Positions 1-8,779 of a stretch of 64,000 nucleotides of DNA are shown here, one piece after another. Below the pieces are notes generated by a model. That model saw nothing but the letters and a program-made list of their open reading frames with translations. It made no database searches and was not told the origin of the DNA. How positions within the stretch are numbered: position 1 is the stretch's first letter; each line of letters starts with the position of its first letter. Origin of the DNA: Actinomycetes bacterium (GTDB taxonomy: Bacteria > Actinomycetota > Acidimicrobiia > Acidimicrobiales > Palsa-688); assembly GCA_021850325.1 (NCBI GenBank), contig JAJZMF010000048.1, positions 1-64,000 on the forward strand, in the 5' to 3' direction. A program made the translations under genes and the position numbers.

Positions 1-2
1 GC

Positions 3-1544
3 CCGGCCCGTGGCGGGGCGGCCTCCGCGGCGGCGCTGGAGCTGACCGGCCCCGAGGCGGGGCTCGTCCGCCAGGCTCTTGCCCGGCGTCGCGAGGGCGC
101 CGGCCCGGGCATCGGCCCGGCCACCGGCGCCGGCCCGGCGCAGGGGCCTGCGCCCAGGTACGCCGACCTGTTGCAGGTGCCGCCCACCTACCGGGCGGTC
201 GAGCTCGTCCTGCAGGCGCTGGGCCGCGGCCCGGTGCTCGTGGTGGCGGCCAGCCGGGCCCGGGCGGAGGCGGGGCAGGCCGCCCTGCGCCACCACGTGG
301 GACGGGTGGCGCTCCTGCCCGAGGAGTGGCCCCTGGCCCGTTCCGGGGCGGACGTGGTGATCGGGGCGCGGGCCGCGGCCTGGGGGCCGTGCCCCGGCAT
401 GGGCTGTGCCGTGGTGCTGGACGCCCACGAGGAGGGGTTGCACCAGGAGCAGTCCCCCACATGGGATGCCACCGAGGTGGTGGCAGAGCGGGCGCGCCAG
501 GCCTCGGTGCCCTGCCTGTGGGTGTCGGCCTGTCCGAGCCTGGAGCTGGTCGAGGCGGCTCAGGCTGCTTACCTGGCGCCCGGGGACGCCGAGCGGTCCG
601 GCTGGGCGCCGCTGCGCACCATTGACCGACGGGCAGAGGACCCTGCGTCGGGGCTGTACTCGAGCGAGCTGGTGAACTGGCTCCGCTCGGCGCTCGGTGC
701 GCACCCGGAGCGGCTGGTGGTGTGCGTGCTCAACCGTACGGGCCGGGCGGCCCTGGCCATGTGCCGCTCCTGCGGCGAACTGGCTGCCTGCGAAGCCTGC
801 GGTGGGGCCGCCAGGGTGGTGGGGGAGGAGCTGGCATGCCGGCGCTGTGGCTTGCGGCGCCCCGTCGTGTGCGCCTCGTGCGGGTCGAGCGCCCTGCGCC
901 TGGGGCGTACCGGTGTGAGCCGGGCACGCGAGGACCTCGAGGCGCTCCTCGGCACCTCGGTGACCGAGGTGACCGGGGCCACGGGCTCCGTCGGCCGGGA
1001 CCGGGTGGTGGTGGGCACCGAGGCCGTGCTGCACCAGGAGGGCGAGCTGCGCCGGGCCGGGGGTGTGTCCACGATCGCCTTCCTGGACTTCGACCAGGAG
1101 ACGATGGCCCCCCGGTACCGGGCCGGCGAGCAGGCACTGGCCCTGCTGGCAAGGGCCTCACGCCTGGTGGGGGGGAGAGGGGGTGGCTGGGTGCTGGCCC
1201 AGACCCGCCAGCCGGGCCACCCGGTGCTGGAGGCTGCCCGTCGGGGTGACCCGGGGTGGCTGCTCGACCGCGAGGCCCCGGTGCGCCGGGCACTGGGGCT
1301 CCCGCCCTATGGGGCCCTGGCGCTCCTGAGCGGCCCGGGTGCGCCGGAGATGGCGGCGGGGCTGAGGGTCGGGCCGGGACAGAGGCCGGCCGTGGGAGGC
1401 GAGCGGGAGCTGGAGGTCACGGAGATGGCCGACGGGACCTGGGTGGTGCGCGCCGCCGGCCCCGGCCCCCTTGCTGAGGCGCTGCAGGCTGTGGGCCGGC
1501 CGGCCGGGAGGGTGCGGGTGGAGGTGGGGCCGCCCCGCTTCTAG
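3..1544 (+). CDS. priA: Primosomal protein N' (PriA), helicase-inactive actinobacterial type, 5' end outside window
   Basis: The frame is open from the first bases of the window, so the start lies upstream and only the C-terminal ~513 residues are seen. PriA acts in replication restart at stalled forks. Four CxxC pairs (CRSC, CEAC, CRRC, CASC) around nt 760-890 form the two zinc-binding modules that interrupt the PriA helicase core. The visible helicase part is degraded: DAHEE stands where a DEAH box is expected near nt 420, and no Walker A motif is visible in the part present. Actinobacterial PriA proteins are known to lack the ATPase motifs, so this one probably acts as a structural restart factor. 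Family assignment is firm from the zinc region. Confidence 0.85.
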   Translation, partial: PARGGAASAAALELTGPEAGLVRQALARRREGAGPGIGPATGAGPAQGPAPRYADLLQVPPTYRAVELVLQALGRGPVLVVAASRARAEAGQAALRHHVGRVALLPEEWPLARSGADVVIGARAAAWGPCPGMGCAVVLDAHEEGLHQEQSPTWDATEVVAERARQASVPCLWVSACPSLELVEAAQAAYLAPGDAERSGWAPLRTIDRRAEDPASGLYSSELVNWLRSALGAHPERLVVCVLNRTGRAALAMCRSCGELAACEACGGAARVVGEELACRRCGLRRPVVCASCGSSALRLGRTGVSRAREDLEALLGTSVTEVTGATGSVGRDRVVVGTEAVLHQEGELRRAGGVSTIAFLDFDQETMAPRYRAGEQALALLARASRLVGGRGGGWVLAQTRQPGHPVLEAARRGDPGWLLDREAPVRRALGLPPYGALALLSGPGAPEMAAGLRVGPGQRPAVGGERELEVTEMADGTWVVRAAGPGPLAEALQAVGRPAGRVRVEVGPPRF

Positions 1545-1592
1545 GCCGCTCGGTTCGGAGGTGGCCCGGGCCCGGTGGCCGGCTGGGCCCGG

Positions 1593-3401
1593 TCAGTCGC
1601 CGGTGCCGCCCGCCCAAGCCTCGTACAGGCGGGCGTAATGGCCGCCGGCCTCCAAGAGCTCCTGGTGGGTCCCGAGCTCGGCCAGGCCCTTTTCGTGGAC
1701 CACGGCCACCCGGTCGGCCTGGCGGGCGGCGTCGAGGCGGTGGGCCACGACGATGACGGTGCGCCCCTGGACGAGCTCGGCCAGGGCACGTTCGGTCTCG
1801 CGTTCGGTGCCCGGGTCGATGCTCGAGGTGGCCTCGTCCATGATGATCACGGCCGGGTCGGTGAGCGCCGCCCGGGCCAGGCTGACCAGCTGACGCTCAC
1901 CGGCCGAGAGGTGGGCACCCCGCTCGCCCACGTCGGTGTGGCCGCCCTGGGGCAGGCTGTCGACCCATTCCGCCAGGCCCAGGTGGTCGAGGGCCTGACG
2001 GGCCTCCTCCTGGCTGGCGCCCGGGCGGCCCAGGGCGACGTTGTCGAGCACGCTGCCCCGGAAGAGGAACCCCTCCTGGGGCAGGACGACGATCCTCTCC
2101 CGTACGTGCGACATCAGGGCGTGGCGGAGGTCCACCCCTCCGAAGCGGACCGAACCCGCCACCGGGTCATAGAGGCGCCCGGCCAGCTTGGCCAGGGTCG
2201 ACTTGCCCCCGCCCGTGGGGCCCACGAGCGCCAGCCGCTCGCCCGCTTCCACCCGCAGGTCCACCCCCTCCAGGACCATCCTCACCGGCCGGTCGGGCTC
2301 GGGGACCGGTCCGCCGTAGGCGAAGTGGACCCCGTCGAGCTCCAGGGCACCCCGGTCGGGCAGGGGGGCGGGGTCGGAGGGGGTCGGCATGGCCGGGTGG
2401 ACGTCCAGCAGCGCGTAGACGGTGGCGAGGGCGGCACCCGAGGACTGGAGCAGGTCGAAGAGGGAGGACAGGCTCGTGATGGCGTTGAACAGGTTGGCCA
2501 GGTAGAGGACGAAAGCGGCGACGACGCCCACGCTCACCAGGTGCGCCTGGACCATGAAAGCGCCCGCTACGAGGACGGCCACCGCGGACATCGCACCCGA
2601 CAGCTCGATCTTCGGGAAGAAGCGCGAGGACAGCCGCACGGTGGTGAGCTCTCCCTCGAGCTGGGACTGGTTGACCTGGCGGAAGCGCTCGATGGTGGGT
2701 TGCTCCTGGCGGAAGGCCTGGATGACCCGCACCCCGGCCAGGTTCTCGTCCAGGGAGGCCAGGGCGTCGCCGATGAGCAGGCGTACCCGGCTGTAGGCCC
2801 GGGTGGAGGCGGTACGGTAGCGGGCCGAGGCGATCACGGCCGGCAGCAGGGACGCCACCACTACCAGCCACAGCAGGGGCGACATCACGGCCAGGACCAC
2901 CATGACGGCGACGAACAGGCCGACGCTGGTGACGAAGCTCGAGAGGCCGCTCTGCACCAGGGTCTCGAGCACGTCGATGTCCGCCGTCATGCGTGAGAGC
3001 AGCTGGCCCGAGCTCTCCGACTCGAAGAAGGCCAGCGGTTGGGCCAGCAGGTGGCTGAAGACCTGCTTGCGCAGGCCGTTGAGGTAACGCTCGCCCGTCC
3101 CCGAGACGAGCAGGGTCTGCCAGCGGGTGAGCCCGAAGTAGGCCAGGCTGACCGCAACGTAGCTGGCCCCGGCCAGGTCGACCACGCCCATGGAGCGGTG
3201 CTGCACCAGCCCGTTGTTGATGGCGTAGGCCACCAGGGCCGGGCCGGCCAGGGTGGTGGCCAGGGAGGCGAGCAGTACGGTCACGGCCAGGACCAGCCGG
3301 CCCCGGTAGGGGCGCAGCGAGCCCAGGAAGGGCGCCAGCAGCGGGGCCCGCGCACCCGGCGGAGCAGCCACGTCCCGGTGGCGCCGCCTCAGGCGGGCCA
3401 C
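1593..3401 (-). CDS. ABC exporter half-transporter with canonical catalytic site (second subunit of heterodimer)
   Basis: A 602-residue membrane exporter half: a six-helix transmembrane domain in the first ~320 residues, then a nucleotide-binding domain. The ATPase has Walker A GPTGGGKST, a Q-loop glutamine (LPQEGF), signature LSAGE, Walker B IIMDEATS with its catalytic glutamate, and the H-loop histidine (VAHRLD). The start overlaps the end of the upstream ABC gene by 13 nt, so the two are co-translated and very probably form one heterodimer. The neighbour lacks the catalytic glutamate, so this subunit's Walker B glutamate serves the one consensus site. Substrate unknown; lipid or drug export is the usual role of this class. 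Confidence 0.92.
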   Translation of the reverse strand: MARLRRRHRDVAAPPGARAPLLAPFLGSLRPYRGRLVLAVTVLLASLATTLAGPALVAYAINNGLVQHRSMGVVDLAGASYVAVSLAYFGLTRWQTLLVSGTGERYLNGLRKQVFSHLLAQPLAFFESESSGQLLSRMTADIDVLETLVQSGLSSFVTSVGLFVAVMVVLAVMSPLLWLVVVASLLPAVIASARYRTASTRAYSRVRLLIGDALASLDENLAGVRVIQAFRQEQPTIERFRQVNQSQLEGELTTVRLSSRFFPKIELSGAMSAVAVLVAGAFMVQAHLVSVGVVAAFVLYLANLFNAITSLSSLFDLLQSSGAALATVYALLDVHPAMPTPSDPAPLPDRGALELDGVHFAYGGPVPEPDRPVRMVLEGVDLRVEAGERLALVGPTGGGKSTLAKLAGRLYDPVAGSVRFGGVDLRHALMSHVRERIVVLPQEGFLFRGSVLDNVALGRPGASQEEARQALDHLGLAEWVDSLPQGGHTDVGERGAHLSAGERQLVSLARAALTDPAVIIMDEATSSIDPGTERETERALAELVQGRTVIVVAHRLDAARQADRVAVVHEKGLAELGTHQELLEAGGHYARLYEAWAGGTGD

Positions 3402-5392
3402 AGGGCCCCCGGTGAGCCGCTGGCCGCACCGTCACCGGCCACCCTGGCGCCGGCCACGCTTTCGCCGGCCACCTCGGCGCCGGCCACCTCGGCGCCGGCT
3501 TCCAGGCCGAGGACGCGGCGATAGGCGGAGCTGGAGGCCAGCAGGGACTCGTGTGTGCCCTGGTCGACCACCTCTCCGTCCTGGACCAGGAGCACCCTGT
3601 CCGCGGCGGCGATCGTGGCCGGGCGGTGCGAGATTATGAGGGTCGTCCTGCCCGCCCGGGCCTGCGCAAGTGCCCGCACCATCTGCAGCTCGCGTGGGGC
3701 ATCGACGGCGGAGGTGGCGTCGTCCAGCACCAGGACCCTGGGGCCCGCGAGCAGCGCCCGGGCCAGGGCCAGCCGCTGGCGCTGGCCCCCCGAGAGCGAG
3801 AGGCCGCGTTCGCCGACCCGGGTCTGCATCCCGAGAGGCAGGGACTCGATCACCTCGTCCGCCTGGGCCAGGGAGACGGCCTGGGCCAGCTCGGCCTCGG
3901 TCGCCCCGGGCCTGCCGACGCGCAGGTTGGCGGCGATGGTGTCGTCGAAGAGGAAACTGTCCTCGAAGACCACGGCGACGGCCTGGCGGACGGTGTCGAT
4001 GGGCAACCGGCGGAGGTCGGCGCCGTCCAGGAGGACCCGGCCCTCGCCCGGGTCGTAGAGCCGGGCCAAGAGGGACAGGATGGTCGTCTTGCCCGAGCCG
4101 GTGGCACCCACCAGCGCCACGACCTCGCCCCCGGTGATGGTGGTGCTCATGCGCTGGAGGACGGGAGGGAGGGCTTCCCCAGGGGACCGCACCCTGCCAG
4201 CCCCCGTCCCGGCCGGGGGGGCGTGGCCGGGAGGGGGCTGGGAGGCCGTGAGGGCCGAGGGGCGCCCGGACGGGTAGGCGAAGCTGACCTCTTCGAAGAC
4301 CACCTGACCGGGGCCTTCCGGGAGCTCGACCGGCTCGTCGGGCTCGGGCACGCTGCTGCGCCGGTCGGCGATGGCGCTCAGGCGCTGGGCCGACACCAGT
4401 GCACGCTGCAGCATGACCACATAGGCGCCGATGGACTGGAGCGGGCCGGTGAGGGCCGCCAGGTAGGCGTTGAAGGCGACGAGCAGGCCGATGCTCAGGT
4501 GGTGGTGCAGGACCAGGTAGGCGCCGTACCAGTTGACCACGGCCAGCTCGAGCATGGGCACGGTGTTGAGGAAGGGCAGGTAGCGCGCCCTGGTGCGCAC
4601 CACGCGCATGGCGTCGCCCAGCACCCGGTCGGCTGCCCCGTCCAGACGGGCCTGCATGAGGGGCTCAGCGCCGAAGCCCTTGACGGCCCGCACGCCGGAC
4701 ACCGTCTCCTCGACCACGCCGGCGAGCGAGCCCCTCTGGCGCTGCAGGTCGGCGATGGCATTGCGTACCCGCTTGGAGAAGTGCTGAGAGGCCAGCGCCA
4801 CGAGGGGGAGCGCCACCAGGGCGAGGGCACCCAGCTCAGGGCTGCTCACCAGCATGACCACGGCTACGGTCACCGCCAGGGCGGCGTTGCCCACCCAGAA
4901 GGGCGCCGAGGCCACGACGGCCTGGATCTGGAACAGGTCGCTCGTGACCCTTGACAGCAGCTGTCCCCGGTTCATCGCGGTGTGGTAGGCGACGTCGAGG
5001 TAGAGCAGGTGGTCGTGGAACTGCCGGCGCATCTCGGACTCGACGCGGCGGGAAGCGACGCCGTTCCACCAGCGCCGTCCCCCGGCCGCTGCGGCGCCGA
5101 GCGTGCCCACGACGGCGATCACGCCCACGTAGGTGGCGAAGGTGCTCCAGTGGTGGGCGAGCAGGCCCTCGTTGACGGCGTCGCCGAGCAGGAGGGGCAC
5201 CGTCGCCACGGCGGCCATGGCACCGAGAGCGCTGAGGGTCGATGCCCACAGGACCCGCCAGTGCCCGTGCATGGCCTGGCGCAGGTATCGCCAGCCCTGG
5301 CGGGCAACGCTGGGGCTGGCGCCTGTGGCCTGGGAGATGGCCGCGGGCCGCGGGACGTCTGCGTGTCGAGGCTCCTCGGGCGCGCCGTTCAC
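3389..5392 (-). CDS. ABC exporter half-transporter with degenerate ATP site (first subunit of heterodimer)
   Basis: A 667-residue exporter half with an N-terminal transmembrane domain and a C-terminal ATPase. Walker A is GATGSGKTT and the signature is LSGGQ, but Walker B reads VLVLDDATS, with Asp for the catalytic Glu, and the Q-loop reads VFEDSF, with Glu for Gln. This is the asymmetric pattern known from heterodimeric exporters such as TM287/288, where one site binds ATP without efficient hydrolysis. A Pro/Gly-rich insert of about 30 residues lies between the A-loop region and Walker A. The C-terminal tail carries short repeats of the type GAEVA. First gene of a two-gene operon; the 3' end overlaps the partner's start. 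Confidence 0.92.
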   Translation of the reverse strand: MNGAPEEPRHADVPRPAAISQATGASPSVARQGWRYLRQAMHGHWRVLWASTLSALGAMAAVATVPLLLGDAVNEGLLAHHWSTFATYVGVIAVVGTLGAAAAGGRRWWNGVASRRVESEMRRQFHDHLLYLDVAYHTAMNRGQLLSRVTSDLFQIQAVVASAPFWVGNAALAVTVAVVMLVSSPELGALALVALPLVALASQHFSKRVRNAIADLQRQRGSLAGVVEETVSGVRAVKGFGAEPLMQARLDGAADRVLGDAMRVVRTRARYLPFLNTVPMLELAVVNWYGAYLVLHHHLSIGLLVAFNAYLAALTGPLQSIGAYVVMLQRALVSAQRLSAIADRRSSVPEPDEPVELPEGPGQVVFEEVSFAYPSGRPSALTASQPPPGHAPPAGTGAGRVRSPGEALPPVLQRMSTTITGGEVVALVGATGSGKTTILSLLARLYDPGEGRVLLDGADLRRLPIDTVRQAVAVVFEDSFLFDDTIAANLRVGRPGATEAELAQAVSLAQADEVIESLPLGMQTRVGERGLSLSGGQRQRLALARALLAGPRVLVLDDATSAVDAPRELQMVRALAQARAGRTTLIISHRPATIAAADRVLLVQDGEVVDQGTHESLLASSSAYRRVLGLEAGAEVAGAEVAGESVAGARVAGDGAASGSPGALWPA
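3432..3502 (+). repeat. Short GC-rich tandem repeat coding the GAEVA tail
   Basis: Imperfect 15-bp units related to GCCGGCCACCTCGGC repeat about four times. Read on the minus strand they encode the A-G-A-E-V-A-like tail of the exporter subunit. The copies nearest 3475-3500 are almost identical, consistent with slippage expansion. Confidence 0.7.
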
Positions 5393-5540
5393 CTGTCGGT
5401 GCGGCTTCGCTGTGCCTTCTAGCGCTCTCGCTTCAACCCACCCCTCTGTGCCCGTTCCACGGCGTTGGCCAGGCTAGCCCGGGAGTAGAGTTTGAGCAAT
5501 CGTTTTTTCGCCGCCCACCCAGCTCAGCGGCCCGGCACCC

Positions 5541-6380
5541 TCAGCCCGGTCCCGACCGCCCGTGCTTTGGGGGTCGTACAGCGGGGTGGGGGAGGAGGGG
5601 ACCTGAGGCCTCCCGGGCTGCCAGGTAGGCCGCCAGCTTACCCATGACCTCGCTACCGACGAGCGCCTCCAGTTCGTCGTGCATGTGGCGCCACACCGGC
5701 CGTCGGGCCGAGAACGCCTCACGCGCCTCCGTGCACCACCAGGCGAAGTCCTCACCGCCCGGGCCCCAGTGCGTACGCCCCCACTGGGACACGGTCGAGG
5801 TGACCGAGCCGTCCTCGTTGGTGACGTCCTCCCGTCGAAGGGGGAGCTGCCAGCACACGTCGGGTTTGTAGTCCATGGGGCGGGCCCCGTCCTCGAGGGC
5901 CGCCCGGTGCAGCGCGCACCCTGCCCCACCGGGGAAGCCCGGCCGGTTGAGGAAGACGCAGGCCCCGTCGACCAACCTCGTAGTGGCCGCCTGCCCCGGC
6001 CTCTGGCGTACGGTCCCACCCCTCCTGGCCCGGTCACGGAACTGCCACTGTTCGGCGCTCAGCCGGCGCGCTGCGGCCTGGACCCGGTCCACGTCCTGCT
6101 GGTCCACGAAGTGCGCGCCGTACGAGCAGCACCCCTGGGCCAGTTCGGCCGCAGGCTCTGTGAGCACGCCCTGGCAGCCCCGGCCGAAGACGCAGCGCCA
6201 GTTGGAGGTAAGGAAGGTGACGTCGAAGCGCCACGTCCTCAGCTCGCCCGGGGCCGCGAAGCTGACCCACTCCCGGGCGTCCGCCGGCGTGCCGGGCCAG
6301 CGGTCAGGGCGCCGGGGCGCCGCTGCGGCCCTGGGAGCGGCCGTCGGAGGGTGCGGCGGCCCGCCGCCGGGTGTGCTCAT
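5541..6380 (-). CDS. Conserved Cys-rich protein, possible metal-binding (YkgJ/DUF3109-like)
   Basis: 279 residues with a Pro/Ala-rich N-terminus. Cysteines sit at about 63, 69, 84, 85, 141 and 155, in the order C-x5-C, CC-x3-GAHF, then C and GCALH. This resembles the zinc/iron-chelating cluster of the YkgJ/DUF3109 group, but I could not confirm the family, and the function is unknown. The ATG overlaps the dipeptidase stop as ATGA, so the gene is translationally coupled downstream of it. No signal peptide or membrane segment is seen. The first Met is used because it makes the overlap. Confidence 0.72.
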   Translation of the reverse strand: MSTPGGGPPHPPTAAPRAAAAPRRPDRWPGTPADAREWVSFAAPGELRTWRFDVTFLTSNWRCVFGRGCQGVLTEPAAELAQGCCSYGAHFVDQQDVDRVQAAARRLSAEQWQFRDRARRGGTVRQRPGQAATTRLVDGACVFLNRPGFPGGAGCALHRAALEDGARPMDYKPDVCWQLPLRREDVTNEDGSVTSTVSQWGRTHWGPGGEDFAWWCTEAREAFSARRPVWRHMHDELEALVGSEVMGKLAAYLAAREASGPLLPHPAVRPPKHGRSGPG

Positions 6381-7807
6381 GGCCCGGGGTGCCCGGGCCG
6401 GGCGCGTACCAGGCCTTCCTGGGCGCCCAGTTCGACCAGGAGCTCTCCTGCAGCCAGCACGCCCCGCCAGAGCTGGCTGAGGTCCAGGCGCTCGTTGGGG
6501 GCGTGGAAGTTGTCCTCGGGCAGGGCGACGCCCAGGAAGATGACGGGTGCACCCAGGGCCCGGGCCAGCGCCTCCTCGGGGCCACTCCCCCCCGATCGCT
6601 CGAAGAGCGGGGCTGTGCCCCAGACCTTCTCGATGGCCCGTGACAGCGCCCGCACTGACGGGTGCTCGACGGGCGTCACCAAGGGGGCGACACCGCCATG
6701 GCGCTGCACGACGACCTCGACGCCCCTGGGCACGTGCTCGGCCACCCAGGCGCGGAACGCTTGCTCCACGGCGCCGGGCTGCTGGTCGGGCACCAGACGG
6801 AGCGCCAGTTTGAGGTTGGCGGTGGCAGGGACGATGGTCTTGGTCCCGGGCCCCCCGTAGCCCGAGTGGAGGCCCACCACCTCGGCCGTGGGGCGGCTCC
6901 CCGTGCGCTCGTAGGCGCTGCGCCCCGCCTCCCCCGTCAGGTAGCCGACACCTGCCTTGTCGAGGAAAGCCCGCTCGTCGAAGGGCAGGGCGGCCAAGGA
7001 GCCGGCTTCCTCGGGGCTGAGCTCGCGCACGTCGTCATAGAAGCCGTCGATGCTGACCCGGCCCCGGTCGTCGTGCAGGGCAGCAGCGAGCCGGGCCGCC
7101 ACCAGGGCGGCGTTTGGCACCGTACCTCCCCAGATCCCGCTGTGCAGGTCCGAGCGGGCGGTCCGCAGGCTGATGTCGAAGGCCACCAGGCCCCGCATGC
7201 CCACCGTGGTGGACGGCACGTCCGGGGCGACCATGGTCGTGTCGGAGACGACCACCAGGTCGCACGCCACACGCTCGCCCAGGCGGGCCAGCAGGTCCTC
7301 GAAGTGCGGGCTGCCCACCTCTTCTTCGCCCTCCACCAGGACCTTCACGTTGACGGGCAGGCCACCGAGCCGCTCCAGGACGCCCCGGACGGCAGCCAGC
7401 TGCATGAGGACCTGGCCCTTGTCGTCCGAGCACCCGCGGGCGCGCAGGACGCCGTTGCTGACGGTGGGGGAGAAGGGGGGCCCCTCCCACTCGTCCAGGG
7501 GGTCCACGGGCTGCACGTCGTGGTGCCCGTAGACCAGCACCGTCAGGGCCTGCGGCCCCGCTCCGAGCCATTCGCCGTACACGGCGGGCGCCCCGGTGCC
7601 GTCACCGCCCGGCCCGGTGGGCAGCACGGAGACATTTGTCAGCCCGGCGTCACGCATGAGGCCGGCACAGAACTCGGCCGAGCGGGCCACGTCGGAGGCA
7701 TGCGCCGGGTCGGCCGAGACCGAGGGGATACGTAGCCAGTCCACGAGGGTCGCCAGCAGTTCGTCACGGCAACCGTCGAGGTAGCCCGAAAGCAGTAGCT
7801 CGTCCAC
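6377..7807 (-). CDS. M20-family metallo-dipeptidase
   Basis: 476 residues, the usual size for the CNDP/PepV-like M20 dipeptidases that cut dipeptides with a di-zinc centre. Metal ligands and catalytic residues appear in the family order: YGHHDVQ (His and catalytic Asp), CSDDKG (bridging Asp), EGEEEVGS (catalytic Glu and ligand), SDTT (Asp), and NFHAPNE near the C-terminus (His). The dimerisation lid lies in between. Start is GTG; a TAGCGT box lies 8 nt upstream, suggesting a leaderless transcript. The following Cys-rich gene overlaps its stop. Cytoplasmic peptide turnover is the likely role. Confidence 0.92.
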   Translation of the reverse strand: MDELLLSGYLDGCRDELLATLVDWLRIPSVSADPAHASDVARSAEFCAGLMRDAGLTNVSVLPTGPGGDGTGAPAVYGEWLGAGPQALTVLVYGHHDVQPVDPLDEWEGPPFSPTVSNGVLRARGCSDDKGQVLMQLAAVRGVLERLGGLPVNVKVLVEGEEEVGSPHFEDLLARLGERVACDLVVVSDTTMVAPDVPSTTVGMRGLVAFDISLRTARSDLHSGIWGGTVPNAALVAARLAAALHDDRGRVSIDGFYDDVRELSPEEAGSLAALPFDERAFLDKAGVGYLTGEAGRSAYERTGSRPTAEVVGLHSGYGGPGTKTIVPATANLKLALRLVPDQQPGAVEQAFRAWVAEHVPRGVEVVVQRHGGVAPLVTPVEHPSVRALSRAIEKVWGTAPLFERSGGSGPEEALARALGAPVIFLGVALPEDNFHAPNERLDLSQLWRGVLAAGELLVELGAQEGLVRARPGHPGP

Positions 7808-7852
7808 CGTGCAAGACGCTACCGCGCCCGCCCACTGGGGGAGAATGGGCCC

Positions 7853-8059
7853 ATGGACATCGAAGCGGTCGCCGGCATCAGGGCCCGTCTGGAGGTGCTG
7901 GCAGACGAGCTCGCCGACCTGGGACGGGCCAGCCTACGGGAAGCCATAGACACCGACAGCCGGGCTGCCGTAGCCGACGAGCGGGCCCTGGGCCGGGCGC
8001 GCCGGGCCGTGCTCAAGGCCGTGGCCGTACTGGGGGGTGAACAGGCAGAGGAACCATGA
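7853..8059 (+). CDS. Small hypothetical helical protein (68 aa)
   Basis: Short ORF divergent from the dipeptidase. ATG start with GGGGGAG about 10 nt upstream. The product is charged, alanine-rich and predicted largely helical, with many Arg/Glu pairs and no cysteines, signal peptide or membrane segment. No family recognised. Supported by the ribosome binding site and by fitting the space between two genes without overlap. It could be spurious. Confidence 0.5.
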   Translation: MDIEAVAGIRARLEVLADELADLGRASLREAIDTDSRAAVADERALGRARRAVLKAVAVLGGEQAEEP

Positions 8060-8136
8060 TGTGCCCGGTCGGGGCGCCCGTGCACGGGGAACGGCGCCTG
8101 CGGCCGTCACCGTGCACGGTCCCTGCCTGTGGGCTG

Positions 8137-8691
8137 TTACTCGGCGGCCTTGACGGCGGCCACCTCGAACTCGAGGTTGACCTTCTCGCTCACCAGGACC
8201 CCGCCGGTCTCCAGGGCAGCGTTCCAGGTCACGCCCCAGTCCTTGCGGTTGATGGTGGTCCCACCCTCGAAGCCGATGCGCTGGTTGCCCCAGGGGTCGA
8301 TGGCTGCGCCCGTGTGCTCGAACTCGATGGTCACGGGCTTGGTGACGCCTCGCAGCGTCAGGTCGCCGGTGACGGTGTAGTTGTCCCCGTCACGCTTGAC
8401 GGAGGTGGACTTGAAGGTGATCTTGGGGTGCTCGTCGGCGGCCAGGAAGTCGTTGGTCCGCAGGTGGGCGTCACGGTCGGCGTTGCGGGTGTTGATGCTG
8501 GCCACGTCGATGCTCACCTCGACCGAGGAGTTGGCCGGGTTGTCCTCGTCGAAGTAGCCCGAGGCCTCGAACTCGTCGAAGGACCCGCGGACCTTGGTGA
8601 CCATGGCATGCCGGGCGGAGAACCCGATGCGGGAGTGGGCTTTGTCGATGCTGTAGCGGCCGCTCAGCTTGCTGGTCTCGGTGCTGGACAT
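8137..8691 (-). CDS. YceI-family lipocalin-like protein
   Basis: 184 residues matching the YceI fold, an eight-stranded barrel that binds isoprenoid or other lipid molecules. Family landmarks are the start GRYSIDKAHSRIGFSARH, the stretch TNDFLAADEHPKITFKST, and LTLRGVTKPV. No signal peptide, so a cytoplasmic form as is common in actinobacteria. The start is set at ATG 8691 by a strong AAGGAGG placed 7 nt upstream; the longer open frame into the MarR region is not coding. Divergent from a MarR regulator, with overlapping promoters, so control by that regulator is likely. Confidence 0.93.
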   Translation of the reverse strand: MSSTETSKLSGRYSIDKAHSRIGFSARHAMVTKVRGSFDEFEASGYFDEDNPANSSVEVSIDVASINTRNADRDAHLRTNDFLAADEHPKITFKSTSVKRDGDNYTVTGDLTLRGVTKPVTIEFEHTGAAIDPWGNQRIGFEGGTTINRKDWGVTWNAALETGGVLVSEKVNLEFEVAAVKAAE

Positions 8692-8730
8692 GTGACTGCC
8701 TCCTTGTTGGGCCTCGTTGGGCGATCTGCT

Positions 8731-8772
8731 GTCTAGCAACATAGGGGATACGTCATCTATTCCGTCTAGACT
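8731..8772. promoter_or_regulatory. yceI/marR divergent promoter with TCTAG repeat operator candidate
   Basis: TATGTT (minus strand, 8738-8743) is a -10 candidate for yceI and TAGACT (8767-8772) for marR. GTCTAG occurs at 8731-8736 and 8764-8769; because CTAG is self-complementary, the TCTAG/CTAGA arms also form an inverted repeat. Both copies abut or overlap the -10 boxes, as expected for a MarR autoregulatory operator. Inferred from sequence only. Confidence 0.45.
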
Positions 8773-8779
8773 GGAGCGG

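Noticed and set aside
1575-2996. Long plus-strand frame of 473 codons opposite the ABC exporter gene
   Set aside because: Antisense shadow from GC-rich third positions; no motifs, and the minus frame is a clear ABC transporter.
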